The notes below the pieces were generated by a model. The model was given only the letters and a program-made list of their open reading frames with translations, was not told the DNA's origin and did no database searches. Of a DNA stretch of 64,000 nucleotides, positions 43,684 to 52,716 are shown piece by piece (the stretch's first letter is position 1; every line of letters starts with the position of its first letter). The translations under genes and the position numbers were made by a program. Source of the stretch: Myxococcales bacterium (lineage in GTDB: Bacteria > Myxococcota_A > Bradymonadia > UBA7976 > UBA1532); NCBI GenBank assembly GCA_020633465.1, contig JACKDN010000032.1, forward strand, positions 22,099 to 86,098, read 5' to 3'.

Positions 43684-44484
43684 ATGAGCATCTTCAAGCC
43701 CGACGTCCTCGCCGGGAAGGTCGCCGTGATCACCGGCGGCGGCAGCGGCATCAACCTGGGCATCGCCAAGGCCTTCGTGGCGCACGGCGCGTCGGTCGCG
43801 CTGATCAGCCGCACCCAGTCGAAGCTGGACGCCGCCGCGGCCGAGCTGTCGCCCGACGGCGCGCACGCCCGCGGCTGGGCCGCCGACGTGCGCGACGCCG
43901 ACGCCCTCGGCGCCGCGCTCGACGCCGCCGCCGAGCACTTCGGCGCCATCGACATCCTGGTCAACGGCGCCGCGGGCAACTTCCTCGCCCCTGCCGCGGC
44001 CCTCAGCCCCAACGGCTTCAAGACGGTCATCGAGATCGACACCGTCGGCACCTTCAACGCCACGCGCCTGTGCTTCGAGCGCCTGAAGGCCAGCCGCGGC
44101 GTCGTGCTCAACGTGTCGGCCACGCAGGCCTTCATGCCCACGCCCCTGCAGGTGCACCCGGGCGCCGCGAAGGCCGCCATCGACAAGCTGACGCAGGATC
44201 TCGCCCTCGAGTGGGGCGCCTTCGGCATCCGCGTCGTCGGCATCGCCCCCGGCGGCGTCGAGGGCACCGAGGGCATGAAGCGCCTGATGCCGCCGGGCAT
44301 GGAGGAGAAGATGCGCGCCGCCCTGCCCCTCGGCCGCTTCACGACCACCGAGGAGATCGGCGAGGTCGCCCTCTTCCTCGTCAGCCCCGCCGCCGGCTAC
44401 ATCACCGGCACCACCCTCGTCGTCGACGGCGCCTCGGCCATGCCCATCAGCGGCGTGTTCTGGCAGGCCACCCGCGCCCTCTGA
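43684..44484 (+). CDS. SDR-family oxidoreductase, 2,4-dienoyl-CoA reductase-like
   Basis: This 266-residue short-chain dehydrogenase follows the heme lipoprotein gene by 23 bp. The cofactor motif reads ITGGGSGINLGIAKA, and NAG-type contacts read LVNGAAGNFLAPAAALSPNG. EIDTVGTFNATRLCFE, VLNVSATQAF and LQVHPGAAKAAIDKLT match the peroxisomal-type dienoyl-CoA reductases closely (AGNFL, DTxGTFN, QVHxGxAKAA). The usual catalytic Tyr of YxxxK is His here, a known peculiarity of that subfamily. It probably reduces 2,4-dienoyl-CoA in oxidation of unsaturated fatty acids, in the cytoplasm with NADPH. No other beta-oxidation genes are nearby. Confidence 0.88.
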   Translation: MSIFKPDVLAGKVAVITGGGSGINLGIAKAFVAHGASVALISRTQSKLDAAAAELSPDGAHARGWAADVRDADALGAALDAAAEHFGAIDILVNGAAGNFLAPAAALSPNGFKTVIEIDTVGTFNATRLCFERLKASRGVVLNVSATQAFMPTPLQVHPGAAKAAIDKLTQDLALEWGAFGIRVVGIAPGGVEGTEGMKRLMPPGMEEKMRAALPLGRFTTTEEIGEVALFLVSPAAGYITGTTLVVDGASAMPISGVFWQATRAL

Positions 44485-44492
44485 TCCCCGGG

Positions 44493-45068
44493 ATGATCGT
44501 GCAACCGCCGACCACCTACGACCTGGCCGACCTCTTCGAGCACCAGGACCCGGTGCTGTTCGAGGATCTGCTGCCCAGCCTTCTGTTCTGGCTGCGGCTG
44601 CGCAGCGGCACGCGCGCGCCGGTGGTGCGCCGCGCGACCTTCCTCGTCGAGATCGAGCGCGAGGCCCGCCGCCTGGACCTCGTCTGGGACGCCGCGCGTC
44701 TGGCGGATCTCGCCCCCGCGCTGCCGCGCCAGTTGCAGGCGCTCGACGAGGGCCGAACGGTCGCACGCGAGCGCGCCACCGAGAACGCCGGCTACGTCCT
44801 GGCGCTGATCGCGCTGTCGGCCTTCGAGCCCCGTCGACGCGTCCTCCACTTCAACACGTTCGCGGCGCCCGACCTCATCTTCGACGACACGCCGGGCGCC
44901 GAACGCGGGGTCGAGGTCGCCGCCCGAACGCGAGGTGGCCAGCGCGTCCTCGTCCGCATCCGCGACGACAAGCTGCCCGGGCTGCTGGCCAGGCCCGGCT
45001 ACGCGGAGATACAGTTGTCCCTCTGGAGCGGCCGCCCCCGGGCGGCCCTGATCGAGCGCGTGCGATGA
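44493..45068 (+). CDS. uncharacterised protein, first gene of a two-gene cassette
   Basis: This 191-residue protein has no signal peptide. It starts MIVQPPTTYDLADLFEHQD and is mostly helical to about residue 120. It then has a short alpha/beta end (HFNTFAAPDLIFDDTPG, RGVEVAARTRGGQRVLVRIR, AEIQLSLWSGRPRAAL). The order PDLIFDD ... GVEVAAR vaguely recalls a PD-(D/E)xK nuclease core, but the expected Lys is absent, so I do not assign one. The ATG comes 8 nt after the SDR stop, and its stop overlaps the next start as ATGA (45065-45068). I do not recognise the family. Confidence 0.65.
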   Translation: MIVQPPTTYDLADLFEHQDPVLFEDLLPSLLFWLRLRSGTRAPVVRRATFLVEIEREARRLDLVWDAARLADLAPALPRQLQALDEGRTVARERATENAGYVLALIALSAFEPRRRVLHFNTFAAPDLIFDDTPGAERGVEVAARTRGGQRVLVRIRDDKLPGLLARPGYAEIQLSLWSGRPRAALIERVR

Positions 45069-46075
45069 CGATGGACGCCTATCGAGAGCATCGAAGGGCG
45101 AGCGGCGCAGCGAAGAGCCGGGCGATGGCGTTGCTCGCCGAGGGCACGCACGCGGCCCGCATCGAGGCCGCGCGGCTTCTGCACGACGCCGCCGAGCGCG
45201 AGCTGGCCGCCCTCGAGTCGCTCGACGCACCGCCGGCCGCCGCGCGGGCCTCGGTCCTGGCCGAGGTCTGCGGCTGCTACCTGGAAGGCGGCGATCCCGT
45301 GTGGGCCAGCATCCGGTGGGGCGAGCTGACCCACGCCTATCAGCAGACCGACGCCGCGACGACGACGCCGGTGGAGACCGCGTACAGCGAACTCAAGGCG
45401 CGGCTGGACGAGCAGATTTCGCGACTCCAGCGCTTGCTCGACGGGATCCCCGAGCCCATTCGTCGGGTCACCCAGGCGAGCGGATTCGGGGCGCTCGACG
45501 CCGGCGAGCGCCAGACGCTCGACCGACAGCTCCACGCGATCCTCACCGCTTTCCCTGGGCTCTCGCACGTGTGGGTCGTCTCCAGCCTCGTGGCCCACCA
45601 CGCGGGCGACGACGATCGAGCGTGGCGCGACATCGAACACGCCGTCGCGCTGCGCCCCTACCTCGACCGTGCCCACCCGCTCGGGGTCGCGTTGCACTAC
45701 GTGGCCGAAGGGCGACCCGGCCCAACCGCCCGCGACGACCTGCTGGACCACGTGTACGCCGAGCGCGCGTCGCTTCCCGTCGACGTCCTGCTCGCGTTCG
45801 TTCTGGCCGAGCTACGACCGCAGGGCAGCGCGGCGCGGCTGGCGCGCGCCGAGGCCGCGCTGAACCTGGCCCGCGCCCAGGCACCGGCCAGCAGTCAGTG
45901 GGCCCGCTTCGTCGAAGCCGCTGGGGAGCTGCTGCGGGCACGGCTCGAGGATCGTGACGTGGGCCACCAGCCCCTCTACCGTGCGGGCCTCGGCTTCCAC
46001 GCCCGGCGCGATCGGTCGACCCTGGACACGCTCGTCGAGCTCACGGCGCCCGCGGCGCCCGTGCTGGCGGCCTGA
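45065..46075 (+). CDS. helical repeat (TPR-like) protein, second gene of the cassette
   Basis: This 336-residue all-helical protein has no signal peptide. Helix pairs such as AERELAALESLDAPPAAARA, HAILTAFPGLSHVWVVSSLV, DDDRAWRDIEHAVALRPYLD and ARAEAALNLARAQAPASSQW suggest TPR-like packing. Codon choice differs from neighbours: CGA, AGG, ATT, GGA and TTC/TTG-rich stretches are visibly more frequent. Together with the isolated two-gene organisation, this hints at horizontal acquisition. It is translationally coupled to the preceding gene. No function can be assigned. Confidence 0.65.
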   Translation: MTMDAYREHRRASGAAKSRAMALLAEGTHAARIEAARLLHDAAERELAALESLDAPPAAARASVLAEVCGCYLEGGDPVWASIRWGELTHAYQQTDAATTTPVETAYSELKARLDEQISRLQRLLDGIPEPIRRVTQASGFGALDAGERQTLDRQLHAILTAFPGLSHVWVVSSLVAHHAGDDDRAWRDIEHAVALRPYLDRAHPLGVALHYVAEGRPGPTARDDLLDHVYAERASLPVDVLLAFVLAELRPQGSAARLARAEAALNLARAQAPASSQWARFVEAAGELLRARLEDRDVGHQPLYRAGLGFHARRDRSTLDTLVELTAPAAPVLAA

Positions 46076-46085
46076 CCCGCCCCCC

Positions 46086-47963
46086 TCACCCGTCGCGCTC
46101 GCGCCACTTCGCCAGCTTCACCTGCAGCGCCTGCCGGCTGATGCCCAGCGCCTCGGCCGTGCGCGTGCGGTTGCCCCCGTGGCGGTCCAGCTCGCGCCGG
46201 ATGACCTGCTCCTCGAGCACGGCCATCACGTCCTTCAGGTCGCCCTCGGGCAGGGCGCCGGTCGCCTCGGCCGGCGCGCGGTCGACCACCTGATCGCTCA
46301 GGTCGTCCACGTCGATGGCCTGCCCCTCGTCGGCCAGGATCACCGCCCGCTCGATCTCGTGCTCGAGCTGCCGCACGTTGCCCGGCCAGGGGCAGCCGCG
46401 CAGCGCCCGGCGGGCCTCGGGCGTGAAGCCGGTGATCCACTTGTCGTGGCGCGCGCAGAAGGCCTCGCGGAAGCGGTCGGCCAAGAGCTCGACGTCGCCC
46501 TCGCGCTCGCGCAGCGCGGGCAGGCGCACGGGGAAGATGGCCAGGCGGTAGTACAAATCCTCGCGGAAGCCACCCTGCTTCACACCGGCCTTCAGGTCGC
46601 GGTTGGTCGCCGCCACCACGCGCACGTCCACCTTCACCGGCCCGGTCGCGCCCACCGGCTGCACCTCGCGTTCCTGCAGCACCCGCAGCAGCCGCACCTG
46701 CACCGCCTCGCTGATCTCGCCGATCTCGTCGAGGAACACCGTCCCGCCCGCCGCCGCCTCGAACAGCCCCTTGCGGTCGGCGTTGGCCCCGGTGAACGCC
46801 CCCTTCCGGTGCCCGAACAGCTCGCTGTTCAGCAGGTTCTCGGGCAGCGCCGCGCAGTTGATCGCGCTGAACGGCCCGTCGCTTCGCCGGCTGAGCGCGT
46901 GCACGTAGCGCGCGGCCAGCTCCTTCCCGGTGCCCGTCTCGCCGTTGATCAGCACCGTCGCGTCGGTCGTCGCCACCCGCGCGAGCTGGTCGAGCGCCTT
47001 CTTCAGCGCCGGGCTGTCGCCCAGGATGGGCCGCGGCAGCCGCTGCGCCTTCTTCAGCGCCGTGTTCTCGTCGCGCAGCGCCGCCTCGCGGTCGGCCAGC
47101 GCCTGCAGCCGGTGCGCCGCCGCCAGGCTGGCCGCCGCGTGCGTCCCCACGATGCTCAGCCAGGCCAGATCGTCGGCCAGGAAGGGCCGCCGCTTGCTGT
47201 CGACGTGCAGCACGCCGACGCACTGATCGCCGGCGAGCAGGGGCACCAGCACCGTACCCGCCAGCCCCGCGACGCTGGCCGGGCCGCCGGCCTCGGGCAC
47301 GTAGGCCACCACCTCGCGCGTGTCCGCCGCCTGCGCCAGCAACGTCCCGCTGGGCTGCACCTCGCCGGCCCCGCCGCGCGCCCGCGCGCTGTCGGTGGTC
47401 CAGGTGCCGTCGGGCCCCCGCCGCAGCACGCTCACCCCGCTGGCGTGCGGGAAGCGGTCGAGCACCGCGTCGGTGATGCGCGCCAGCACGGCGTCCGGCT
47501 CGGCGCGCTGCCCCAGATCGCGCAGCAGGCCGAACAGCGCCCGCAGCGTCGGCAGATCCGCCGCGCTGTCGACCAGCGCGGCGTCCGGATCGACCATCGA
47601 CCGCCGCGCCACCACCGTGCCGCCGGTCCACGAGCCCGCGCCGGGCACCGGCGCCTCGACCACGCGCACCACCACCGGCGTCTGCAGATCGCCCAGCAGC
47701 AGCCGATCGCCCGCCTGTACCGGCAGCGGCGCGTGCGGCTTCGCCACCGTCCGCTGCCCCGCCCGCTCGATCAGCGAGCCGTTGCGCGATCCCAGGTCTT
47801 CGAAGGCGTAGCCGTCGCCGTGGCGCACCAGGCGCCCGTGCCGCGACGAGATGCGCGCGTCGGCCAGCACCAGATCGTTGCCCGGCACGCGCCCCAACGT
47901 CACGACCGCCCCGCTGAGGCGCATGGGCTCGGCGCCCTCGCCCTCGACGCGCAGGATCAACAT
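46086..47963 (-). CDS. FHA-GAF sigma-54-dependent transcriptional activator
   Basis: This 625-residue protein has four parts. An FHA domain (about residues 15-90: VVTLGRVPGNDLVLADARIS, SSRHGRL, GSRNGS) is followed by a GAF domain (about 140-285). The AAA+ sigma-54 interaction domain (about 310-540) has Walker A INGETGTGKELAARY, GAFTGA in KGAFTGANADRKG, and Walker B VFLDEIGEI. A Fis-type helix-turn-helix closes the protein (NRTRTAEALGISRQALQVKL). FHA in place of a receiver domain means activation by a phosphothreonine partner, usually a Ser/Thr kinase, as is common in myxobacteria. Targets are unknown. The next three genes on this strand, 48016-49496, lie upstream of it. Confidence 0.95.
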   Translation of the reverse strand: MLILRVEGEGAEPMRLSGAVVTLGRVPGNDLVLADARISSRHGRLVRHGDGYAFEDLGSRNGSLIERAGQRTVAKPHAPLPVQAGDRLLLGDLQTPVVVRVVEAPVPGAGSWTGGTVVARRSMVDPDAALVDSAADLPTLRALFGLLRDLGQRAEPDAVLARITDAVLDRFPHASGVSVLRRGPDGTWTTDSARARGGAGEVQPSGTLLAQAADTREVVAYVPEAGGPASVAGLAGTVLVPLLAGDQCVGVLHVDSKRRPFLADDLAWLSIVGTHAAASLAAAHRLQALADREAALRDENTALKKAQRLPRPILGDSPALKKALDQLARVATTDATVLINGETGTGKELAARYVHALSRRSDGPFSAINCAALPENLLNSELFGHRKGAFTGANADRKGLFEAAAGGTVFLDEIGEISEAVQVRLLRVLQEREVQPVGATGPVKVDVRVVAATNRDLKAGVKQGGFREDLYYRLAIFPVRLPALREREGDVELLADRFREAFCARHDKWITGFTPEARRALRGCPWPGNVRQLEHEIERAVILADEGQAIDVDDLSDQVVDRAPAEATGALPEGDLKDVMAVLEEQVIRRELDRHGGNRTRTAEALGISRQALQVKLAKWRERDG

Positions 47964-48015
47964 GGGGTCACCGGGGGGGCGTGGGTGGGCATGGGCGTCC
48001 TCTCGCGCGTGGGCC

Positions 48016-48825
48016 TCACCGTCCGTATCGGAGGCCGACCGTGAGGGGCAAGAGGTACGTCACCGCGGCCTGATCGTCCACCGCGCGCAAGAGCAGCCCG
48101 GGCGCGACGCGCGCGCCCAGCCCCAGGCCCCACGCGACGGGCCACGTGATCTCGACCGCCGCCTGCACGGTCGCGCCCCAGAAGCTGTCGTCGGCCACCG
48201 CCCCGTCCACGCTGACGTACGCGGCGCCCAGGCCCCCGCCCACGGCCAGCCGCAGGGGCCCCAGCGGCGCCTGCCAGCCCGCCGCCACGCCCAGCGCCCA
48301 GAGCTGCAGCCCGTCGACGGCGAAGGCCTGCCCCAGATGATCGCTGAACAGCACCTCGCCCTCGGCCCACCACCGCCCCTGCCACAGCACGCCGCCCGAC
48401 GCGCGCGCCCCCAGCCCGTCCGACCAGCGATCGGCGTCCTGCCCGAACAGCGGCAGCGCCACGAAGTCGGCGCCGGCCCGCGCGCTCGGCGGGGGCGCCG
48501 GCGGTGGCCGCTCCTGCGCGATCAGCGTCTGCAGCGCCGGCGGGGCCGGGCCCGGATCGTAGGCGGGATCGGCGGCCAGCAGCGCCCGCACCGCCCGGCG
48601 CGCGCGCGCCCGATCGCGGTGCGCCAACGCGAGCAGCGCGTCGCGCAGGCGCGCCCGCTGCCGCTCGGCGTCGGTCAGATCACCGGCCAGGGCCTCGGCC
48701 AGCCGCTCCTCGGCGCAGGCGTATTCGAGATCGGCGTAGCACTGCTCGGCCGCGCGCAGCGCCTCGGCCGCGGGCGAGGCGCCCAGCACGATCCACAGCA
48801 GCGCGGGGGCGAAGACCGGGCTCAT
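48016..48825 (-). CDS. outer-membrane barrel protein with periplasmic helical N-terminus
   Basis: This 269-residue protein begins with a signal peptide (MSPVFAPALLWIVLGASPAAEA). About 80 residues of TPR-like helices follow (EQCYADLEYACAEERLAEAL), including a Cys pair, then a Pro-rich spacer (RPPPAPPPSAR). The barrel of about 150 residues alternates Gly-rich strands (LWALGVAAGWQAPLGPLRLA, GLGAAYVSVDGAV) and ends in YLLPLTVGLRYGR. Its ATG overlaps the preceding stop as ATGA (48822-48825), so it is co-translated with the small lipoprotein. It may be a porin-like or assembly protein; the ligand is unknown. Confidence 0.72.
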   Translation of the reverse strand: MSPVFAPALLWIVLGASPAAEALRAAEQCYADLEYACAEERLAEALAGDLTDAERQRARLRDALLALAHRDRARARRAVRALLAADPAYDPGPAPPALQTLIAQERPPPAPPPSARAGADFVALPLFGQDADRWSDGLGARASGGVLWQGRWWAEGEVLFSDHLGQAFAVDGLQLWALGVAAGWQAPLGPLRLAVGGGLGAAYVSVDGAVADDSFWGATVQAAVEITWPVAWGLGLGARVAPGLLLRAVDDQAAVTYLLPLTVGLRYGR

Positions 48826-49208
48826 TGGAAGACGAAGAACTCACCGCGCCCGACGAAGGTGCCGAAGTGGTTGCGCACCTCGACCGTCAGCGCGTGCCCG
48901 CCGTCGGCGGCGTTGGCGAACACCCCCAGGCGCAGGCGAACGCGGAAGTTCGAGCGGAACTCCCAGTCGCGCACCTCGAGCGCGTCGCCGCCGTCCCAGT
49001 CGACGACCGCCCAGCTGGCCGCGGTGCCCGAGCCGTCGTCGGGATCGTCGACGCCGGTGAAGGTGGCCTCGACGATCACCTCCTCCTGGCCGGACGCGAA
49101 CTGCGGGTCGAACGCGAGCGTGAACGCGGTCGGATCGCCCTCGCTCAGCGCGGTGCTGTCGCAAGCGGGCGAGACGACGAGGGCGATGGCGAAGAGGGCG
49201 CGCTGCAC
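48822..49208 (-). CDS. small lipoprotein
   Basis: This 128-residue protein starts at GTG with a short lipoprotein signal (QRALFAIALVVSPAC, Cys16). The mature part is beta-rich and Ig-like (EVIVEATFTGVDDPDDGSGT, FRVRLRLGVFANAADGGHAL, NHFGTFVGRGEFFVFQ). It is coupled by ATGA to the outer-membrane protein gene. A -10-like TATGGT ends 6 nt before the GTG, so its mRNA may be leaderless. The function is unknown. Confidence 0.7.
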   Translation of the reverse strand: MQRALFAIALVVSPACDSTALSEGDPTAFTLAFDPQFASGQEEVIVEATFTGVDDPDDGSGTAASWAVVDWDGGDALEVRDWEFRSNFRVRLRLGVFANAADGGHALTVEVRNHFGTFVGRGEFFVFQ

Positions 49209-49214
49209 GCGCTC

Positions 49215-49220
49215 ACCATA
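49215..49220 (-). promoter_or_regulatory. possible -10 of a leaderless promoter
   Basis: TATGGT on the minus strand lies 6 nt before the GTG at 49208. The corresponding -35 (TGTAGG, 17 nt upstream) is weak. Confidence 0.25.
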
Positions 49221-49238
49221 GCCGGTCGGCGTTTCCGC

Positions 49239-49496
49239 CTACAGACTCTCGGCGTCCTGCAGCAGCTCGCGGCGGAAGTCCTGGCGCGTGCGGATCAGGC
49301 TGGGCAGGGGCGTGGGCGTGCGGCCCGTCACGACCTCGGTGCCGGGGTTCTCGGTCCCGCCGCCGACCTCTTCGGGGCGGAAGGTGTACTCGGTCACCTT
49401 CGCGGCGCCGGCGGTCGGCGCCGACGCGGGCGCCTGCTGGTCGGCGTGGGCGACGCCGGCGGTGAGAAACAGGGCGGCCACGATCAACGTACGCAT
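49239..49496 (-). CDS. small exported protein
   Basis: This 85-residue protein has a clean signal peptide (MRTLIVAALFLTAGVAHA). The mature protein of about 67 residues has a Pro/Gly-rich part (ATVE-like YTFRPEEVGGGTENPGTEVV) and a charged helical end (LIRTRQDFRRELLQDAESL). GAGGAGG precedes the ATG at 49496. It lies 30 bp upstream of the small lipoprotein gene on the same strand. I do not recognise it; its short unstructured body with a terminal helix suggests a binding peptide. Confidence 0.65.
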   Translation of the reverse strand: MRTLIVAALFLTAGVAHADQQAPASAPTAGAAKVTEYTFRPEEVGGGTENPGTEVVTGRTPTPLPSLIRTRQDFRRELLQDAESL

Positions 49497-49604
49497 GGGT
49501 CCTCCTCGGTGGTGGACGCTTGCACGCACCACCCCGGGCGAAGATCTCACGGTTGCCAAGATCGCCCCCGCGTGCGACGCAGTGGGCCGTCCACGGAGGT
49601 TCAC

Positions 49605-50378
49605 ATGCGCAAAGGCACCGCCCTCGTCACGGGCGCGTCCATGGGGCTCGGCGCCATCCTGGCCCGGCTGTTCGCCGCCGATGGCCACAACCTGATCCTC
49701 ACCGCGCGCAGCGAGGACAAGCTGGCCGCGCTGGCCGCCGAGCTGCGCACCGCCCACGGCGTCGAGGTGCGCGTCGAGCCCTGCGATCTGGCCGATCCCG
49801 CGGCCCCGAAGCAGCTGGCCGATCGCCTGGCCGACACGCCCATCGACTTCCTGGTGAACAACGCCGGCTTCGGCACGCAGGGCCGCTTCGTGAAGCTCGA
49901 CCGCCAAAAGGAGCTCGACGAGATCCAGGTCAACGTCGCGGCGCTGACCGACCTGACCCGCCTCTTTCTGCCCGGCATGGTCGAGCGCGGCTTCGGCCGC
50001 GTGCTGAACGTCGCCTCCACCGCCGGCTTCCAGCCCGGCCCCTTCATGGCGACCTACTACGCCACGAAGGCCTACGTGATCAGCTTCAGCGAGGGCATCG
50101 CCGAAGAGCTCCGCGGCACCGGCGTCACCGTCACCGCACACTGCCCGGGCGCCACCCGCACCGAGTTCGCGGCCAACGCGGGCATCGAGAAGTCGCGCCT
50201 GTTCAAGCTGGGCCCCGCCGACGCCACCGAGGTGGCCACGCACGCCTACCGCGCCATGCACGCCGGCCGGGTCGTCGCGATTCACGGGCTCAAGAACTGG
50301 CTGGGCGCCTTCTCCATCCGCTTCAGCCCGCGCGTCGTCGTGCGCCGCCTGGTGGCCTGGATCAACCAGGAGGCGTGA
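49605..50378 (+). CDS. classical short-chain dehydrogenase/reductase
   Basis: This 257-residue protein has the cofactor motif ALVTGASMGLGAILARL, LVNNAGFGTQG for the NNAG motif, and the Ser in VLNVASTAGF. Catalytic Tyr and Lys lie in YYATKAYVIS, followed by PGATRTEFA. The closest style is the DltE/YqjQ group that acts on lipids or ketones. No cofactor specificity is obvious; TARSEDK after the second strand favours NADP. ACGGAGGT precedes the ATG. It lies upstream of the membrane sulfatase-fold gene (62 bp), possibly co-transcribed. Confidence 0.92.
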   Translation: MRKGTALVTGASMGLGAILARLFAADGHNLILTARSEDKLAALAAELRTAHGVEVRVEPCDLADPAAPKQLADRLADTPIDFLVNNAGFGTQGRFVKLDRQKELDEIQVNVAALTDLTRLFLPGMVERGFGRVLNVASTAGFQPGPFMATYYATKAYVISFSEGIAEELRGTGVTVTAHCPGATRTEFAANAGIEKSRLFKLGPADATEVATHAYRAMHAGRVVAIHGLKNWLGAFSIRFSPRVVVRRLVAWINQEA

Positions 50379-50440
50379 GCTCGGCTTGACGCGGGCCGCA
50401 CAATCCGGCTTGATCGCGCGTTTCGCGAGGAGGCCGCCCG

Positions 50441-52681
50441 GTGCACGAGACGAGCGAACCCCGCCGCTTCTGGGTCCTGCTGCGCGCGCAGCTGTGGCTC
50501 GCGGTGGCCTACTTCGCCACGTCGGTGCTGGGCTTCGTGCGTCAAACGGACGGCCACGGCGACGACTTCGCCGACATCGCCTACCAGCAGTACCTGGGCA
50601 CCGTCGTCACCTATCAGCTGCGCGTGATCCCGGCCTACCTCATCGTCGGCCTCTGCTACGGCGTCCTGCTGTTCCCGCTGCTGCGCGACCGCCGCGCCCT
50701 GGCCCAGGTGGCCTGCGGCGCGGGCGGCGTCTGGGCCCACGCCCGCCTGCTCGGCACCCTCGTCCTGGCCGACCTCGCGGTCTACATCCTGTCGATGGGC
50801 CCGTTCTTCCAGCGCAGCCCCGGCCTGCTGGACGGCACCGCCCGCAAGATGTCGGTGGTCGCCCCCAACCTCGACTACTACGCCCTGTACCGCCTGCACA
50901 TCCTCGACGCGGCCAGCGTGATCTTCGGCGCGCTCGTCATCTGGGCCGCCGTCTTCTACGCGCGCCGCTGGTGGGCCGCCGTGCGCGCGGCCCGCTCGGC
51001 GCAGCGCGTCCTCTGGTCGGCGCCCGTCGTCGCCCTGCTGGCGATCGGCCTCTGGTCGGCCGTGCCCGCCGGCGCGCCCACCGCGCAGGCCGCCCCCGGC
51101 GCCGCCGCCGCCCCGCTGAACGTGCTGATCATCGCCAGCGACAGCCTGCGCTACGACCACCTGGGCGTGCACGGCTATCACCGCCAGGACATCAGCCCCA
51201 ACATCGACGCCTTCGCCGCCGACGCGGTCGACGTGCGCAACCTGCACGTCGCCACCGCCAGCACCCTCGAGTCGTGGGTGTCGTTCATGAGCAGCCGGTT
51301 CCCGCCCGAGCACGGCGTCCGCTACATGTACCTGCGCCGCGATCAGGCCGAGCAGGCCTCGCGCCTGCCCGACATGCTGCCCCGCCTGCTGCAGCAGATG
51401 GGCTACTACACCACCGTCGTCAGCAACTGGGCGGGCAACTGCTTCAGCCTGGTCGACGTCGGCTTCGAGCACAACCTGGCCAGCGACACCCAGAACTTCG
51501 AGTCCTTCATCATGGAGGCCACCATCTGGGCGCACCTGGTGTTTCCGCTGTACTTCTCGAACGACCTCGGCGCGTGGCTCTTGCCCGAGACCAACCGCAT
51601 CACCAAGTACGTGCGCCCGGGCGTGCTGACCGAGAAGATGCTGGGGCAGATCGACGCCGCCCAGGGCGAGGGGCGCCCCTTCTTCGGCCTGCTGTTCTAC
51701 AGCACCACCCACCTGCCCTACTCGGCCAGCTATCCCTACAACGTGAAGTACGTCGACCCCGCCTACCGCGGGCCGCACCGCTACCAGATCGACGTCTCGG
51801 TGCACGACCTGATCACGACCGGCTTCGCGCCCGATCTGCCGGCCGACACCATCCAGCAGATCCGCGACCTGTACGACGGCGCCGTCTCGGAGTTCGACCA
51901 CCACGTGGGCGAGGTCATCGCCGACCTGAAGGCGCGCGGCCTGTACGACCGCACGATCATCATCGTCACCTCGGATCACGGCGAGGATCTCTACGATCCG
52001 GGCAGCACCCTGGGGCACGGCACCAACTTCTTCGGCGGCGACCAGAGCACCCACATCCCGTTCTTCGTCCGCGTGCCGGGCGTGACGCGCCCCGGCGCCG
52101 TGGTCGACGCGCTCGCGCGCAACGTCGATCTCGCGCCGACGCTGATGGCGCTGCTCGGCGGCCAGCGCCCCGCCACCTGGACCGGCGCCGATCTGACGCC
52201 CCTGCTGACGGGCGAGGCCGACGACCTCGACCTGCCCGTCTTCGCCGAGACCTGCTACCTGTTCTTCCCCAAGAGCAAGGCGCTCGTCGACCTCACCGAG
52301 GCCGAGCGCCAGAACCTGCTCGAGTCGAAGGGCGCGCGCGACACGCTCGAGATCGACCGCAGCTTCGACAACAACATGGTGCTGCGGGCCGATCTGCACG
52401 ACGAGGTCATCGCCACGAAGGATCGCATGGTGCGCACGCGGCGCTGGAAGCTGGTCGAGATCCCCGGCATCGACGGGCCCATCCACCGGCTGTACGACAT
52501 GCGGGCCGATCCGACCCAGAGCCGCGACCTGTCGCGCGCCCACCCGCGGCTGCGCGCGCGGCTGGCCGCGCTGATCGATCGGTACGACGCCGGCGACGTC
52601 GCGAAGGTGCGCTGGCCGGCCGCCTGGGAGGATCCCGCGGCCCTGCCACCGGACGCCGACTTGACGCGTCCGATACCATGA
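50441..52681 (+). CDS. membrane-anchored alkaline-phosphatase/sulfatase superfamily enzyme
   Basis: This 746-residue protein from a GTG (GAGGAGG upstream) has four to five N-terminal transmembrane helices to about residue 220, then a periplasmic sulfatase-fold domain. Metal ligands appear in VLIIASDSLRYDHLG and IIVTSDHGEDL, and STHIPFFVRVPG and VDLAPTLMALLGG are typical. The sulfatase CxPxR motif is absent; the equivalent stretch reads TASTLESWVSFMSSRFP. The nucleophile is therefore probably Thr or Ser, as in lipoteichoic acid synthase and phosphoethanolamine transferases. I expect transfer or hydrolysis of a phosphoryl group on an envelope glycolipid or polymer. An L,D-transpeptidase gene follows. 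Confidence 0.86.
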   Translation: MHETSEPRRFWVLLRAQLWLAVAYFATSVLGFVRQTDGHGDDFADIAYQQYLGTVVTYQLRVIPAYLIVGLCYGVLLFPLLRDRRALAQVACGAGGVWAHARLLGTLVLADLAVYILSMGPFFQRSPGLLDGTARKMSVVAPNLDYYALYRLHILDAASVIFGALVIWAAVFYARRWWAAVRAARSAQRVLWSAPVVALLAIGLWSAVPAGAPTAQAAPGAAAAPLNVLIIASDSLRYDHLGVHGYHRQDISPNIDAFAADAVDVRNLHVATASTLESWVSFMSSRFPPEHGVRYMYLRRDQAEQASRLPDMLPRLLQQMGYYTTVVSNWAGNCFSLVDVGFEHNLASDTQNFESFIMEATIWAHLVFPLYFSNDLGAWLLPETNRITKYVRPGVLTEKMLGQIDAAQGEGRPFFGLLFYSTTHLPYSASYPYNVKYVDPAYRGPHRYQIDVSVHDLITTGFAPDLPADTIQQIRDLYDGAVSEFDHHVGEVIADLKARGLYDRTIIIVTSDHGEDLYDPGSTLGHGTNFFGGDQSTHIPFFVRVPGVTRPGAVVDALARNVDLAPTLMALLGGQRPATWTGADLTPLLTGEADDLDLPVFAETCYLFFPKSKALVDLTEAERQNLLESKGARDTLEIDRSFDNNMVLRADLHDEVIATKDRMVRTRRWKLVEIPGIDGPIHRLYDMRADPTQSRDLSRAHPRLRARLAALIDRYDAGDVAKVRWPAAWEDPAALPPDADLTRPIP

Positions 52682-52716
52682 TTCGGCCCGGCTTCTCTCC
52701 TGGGCGCGGGCGCGCG

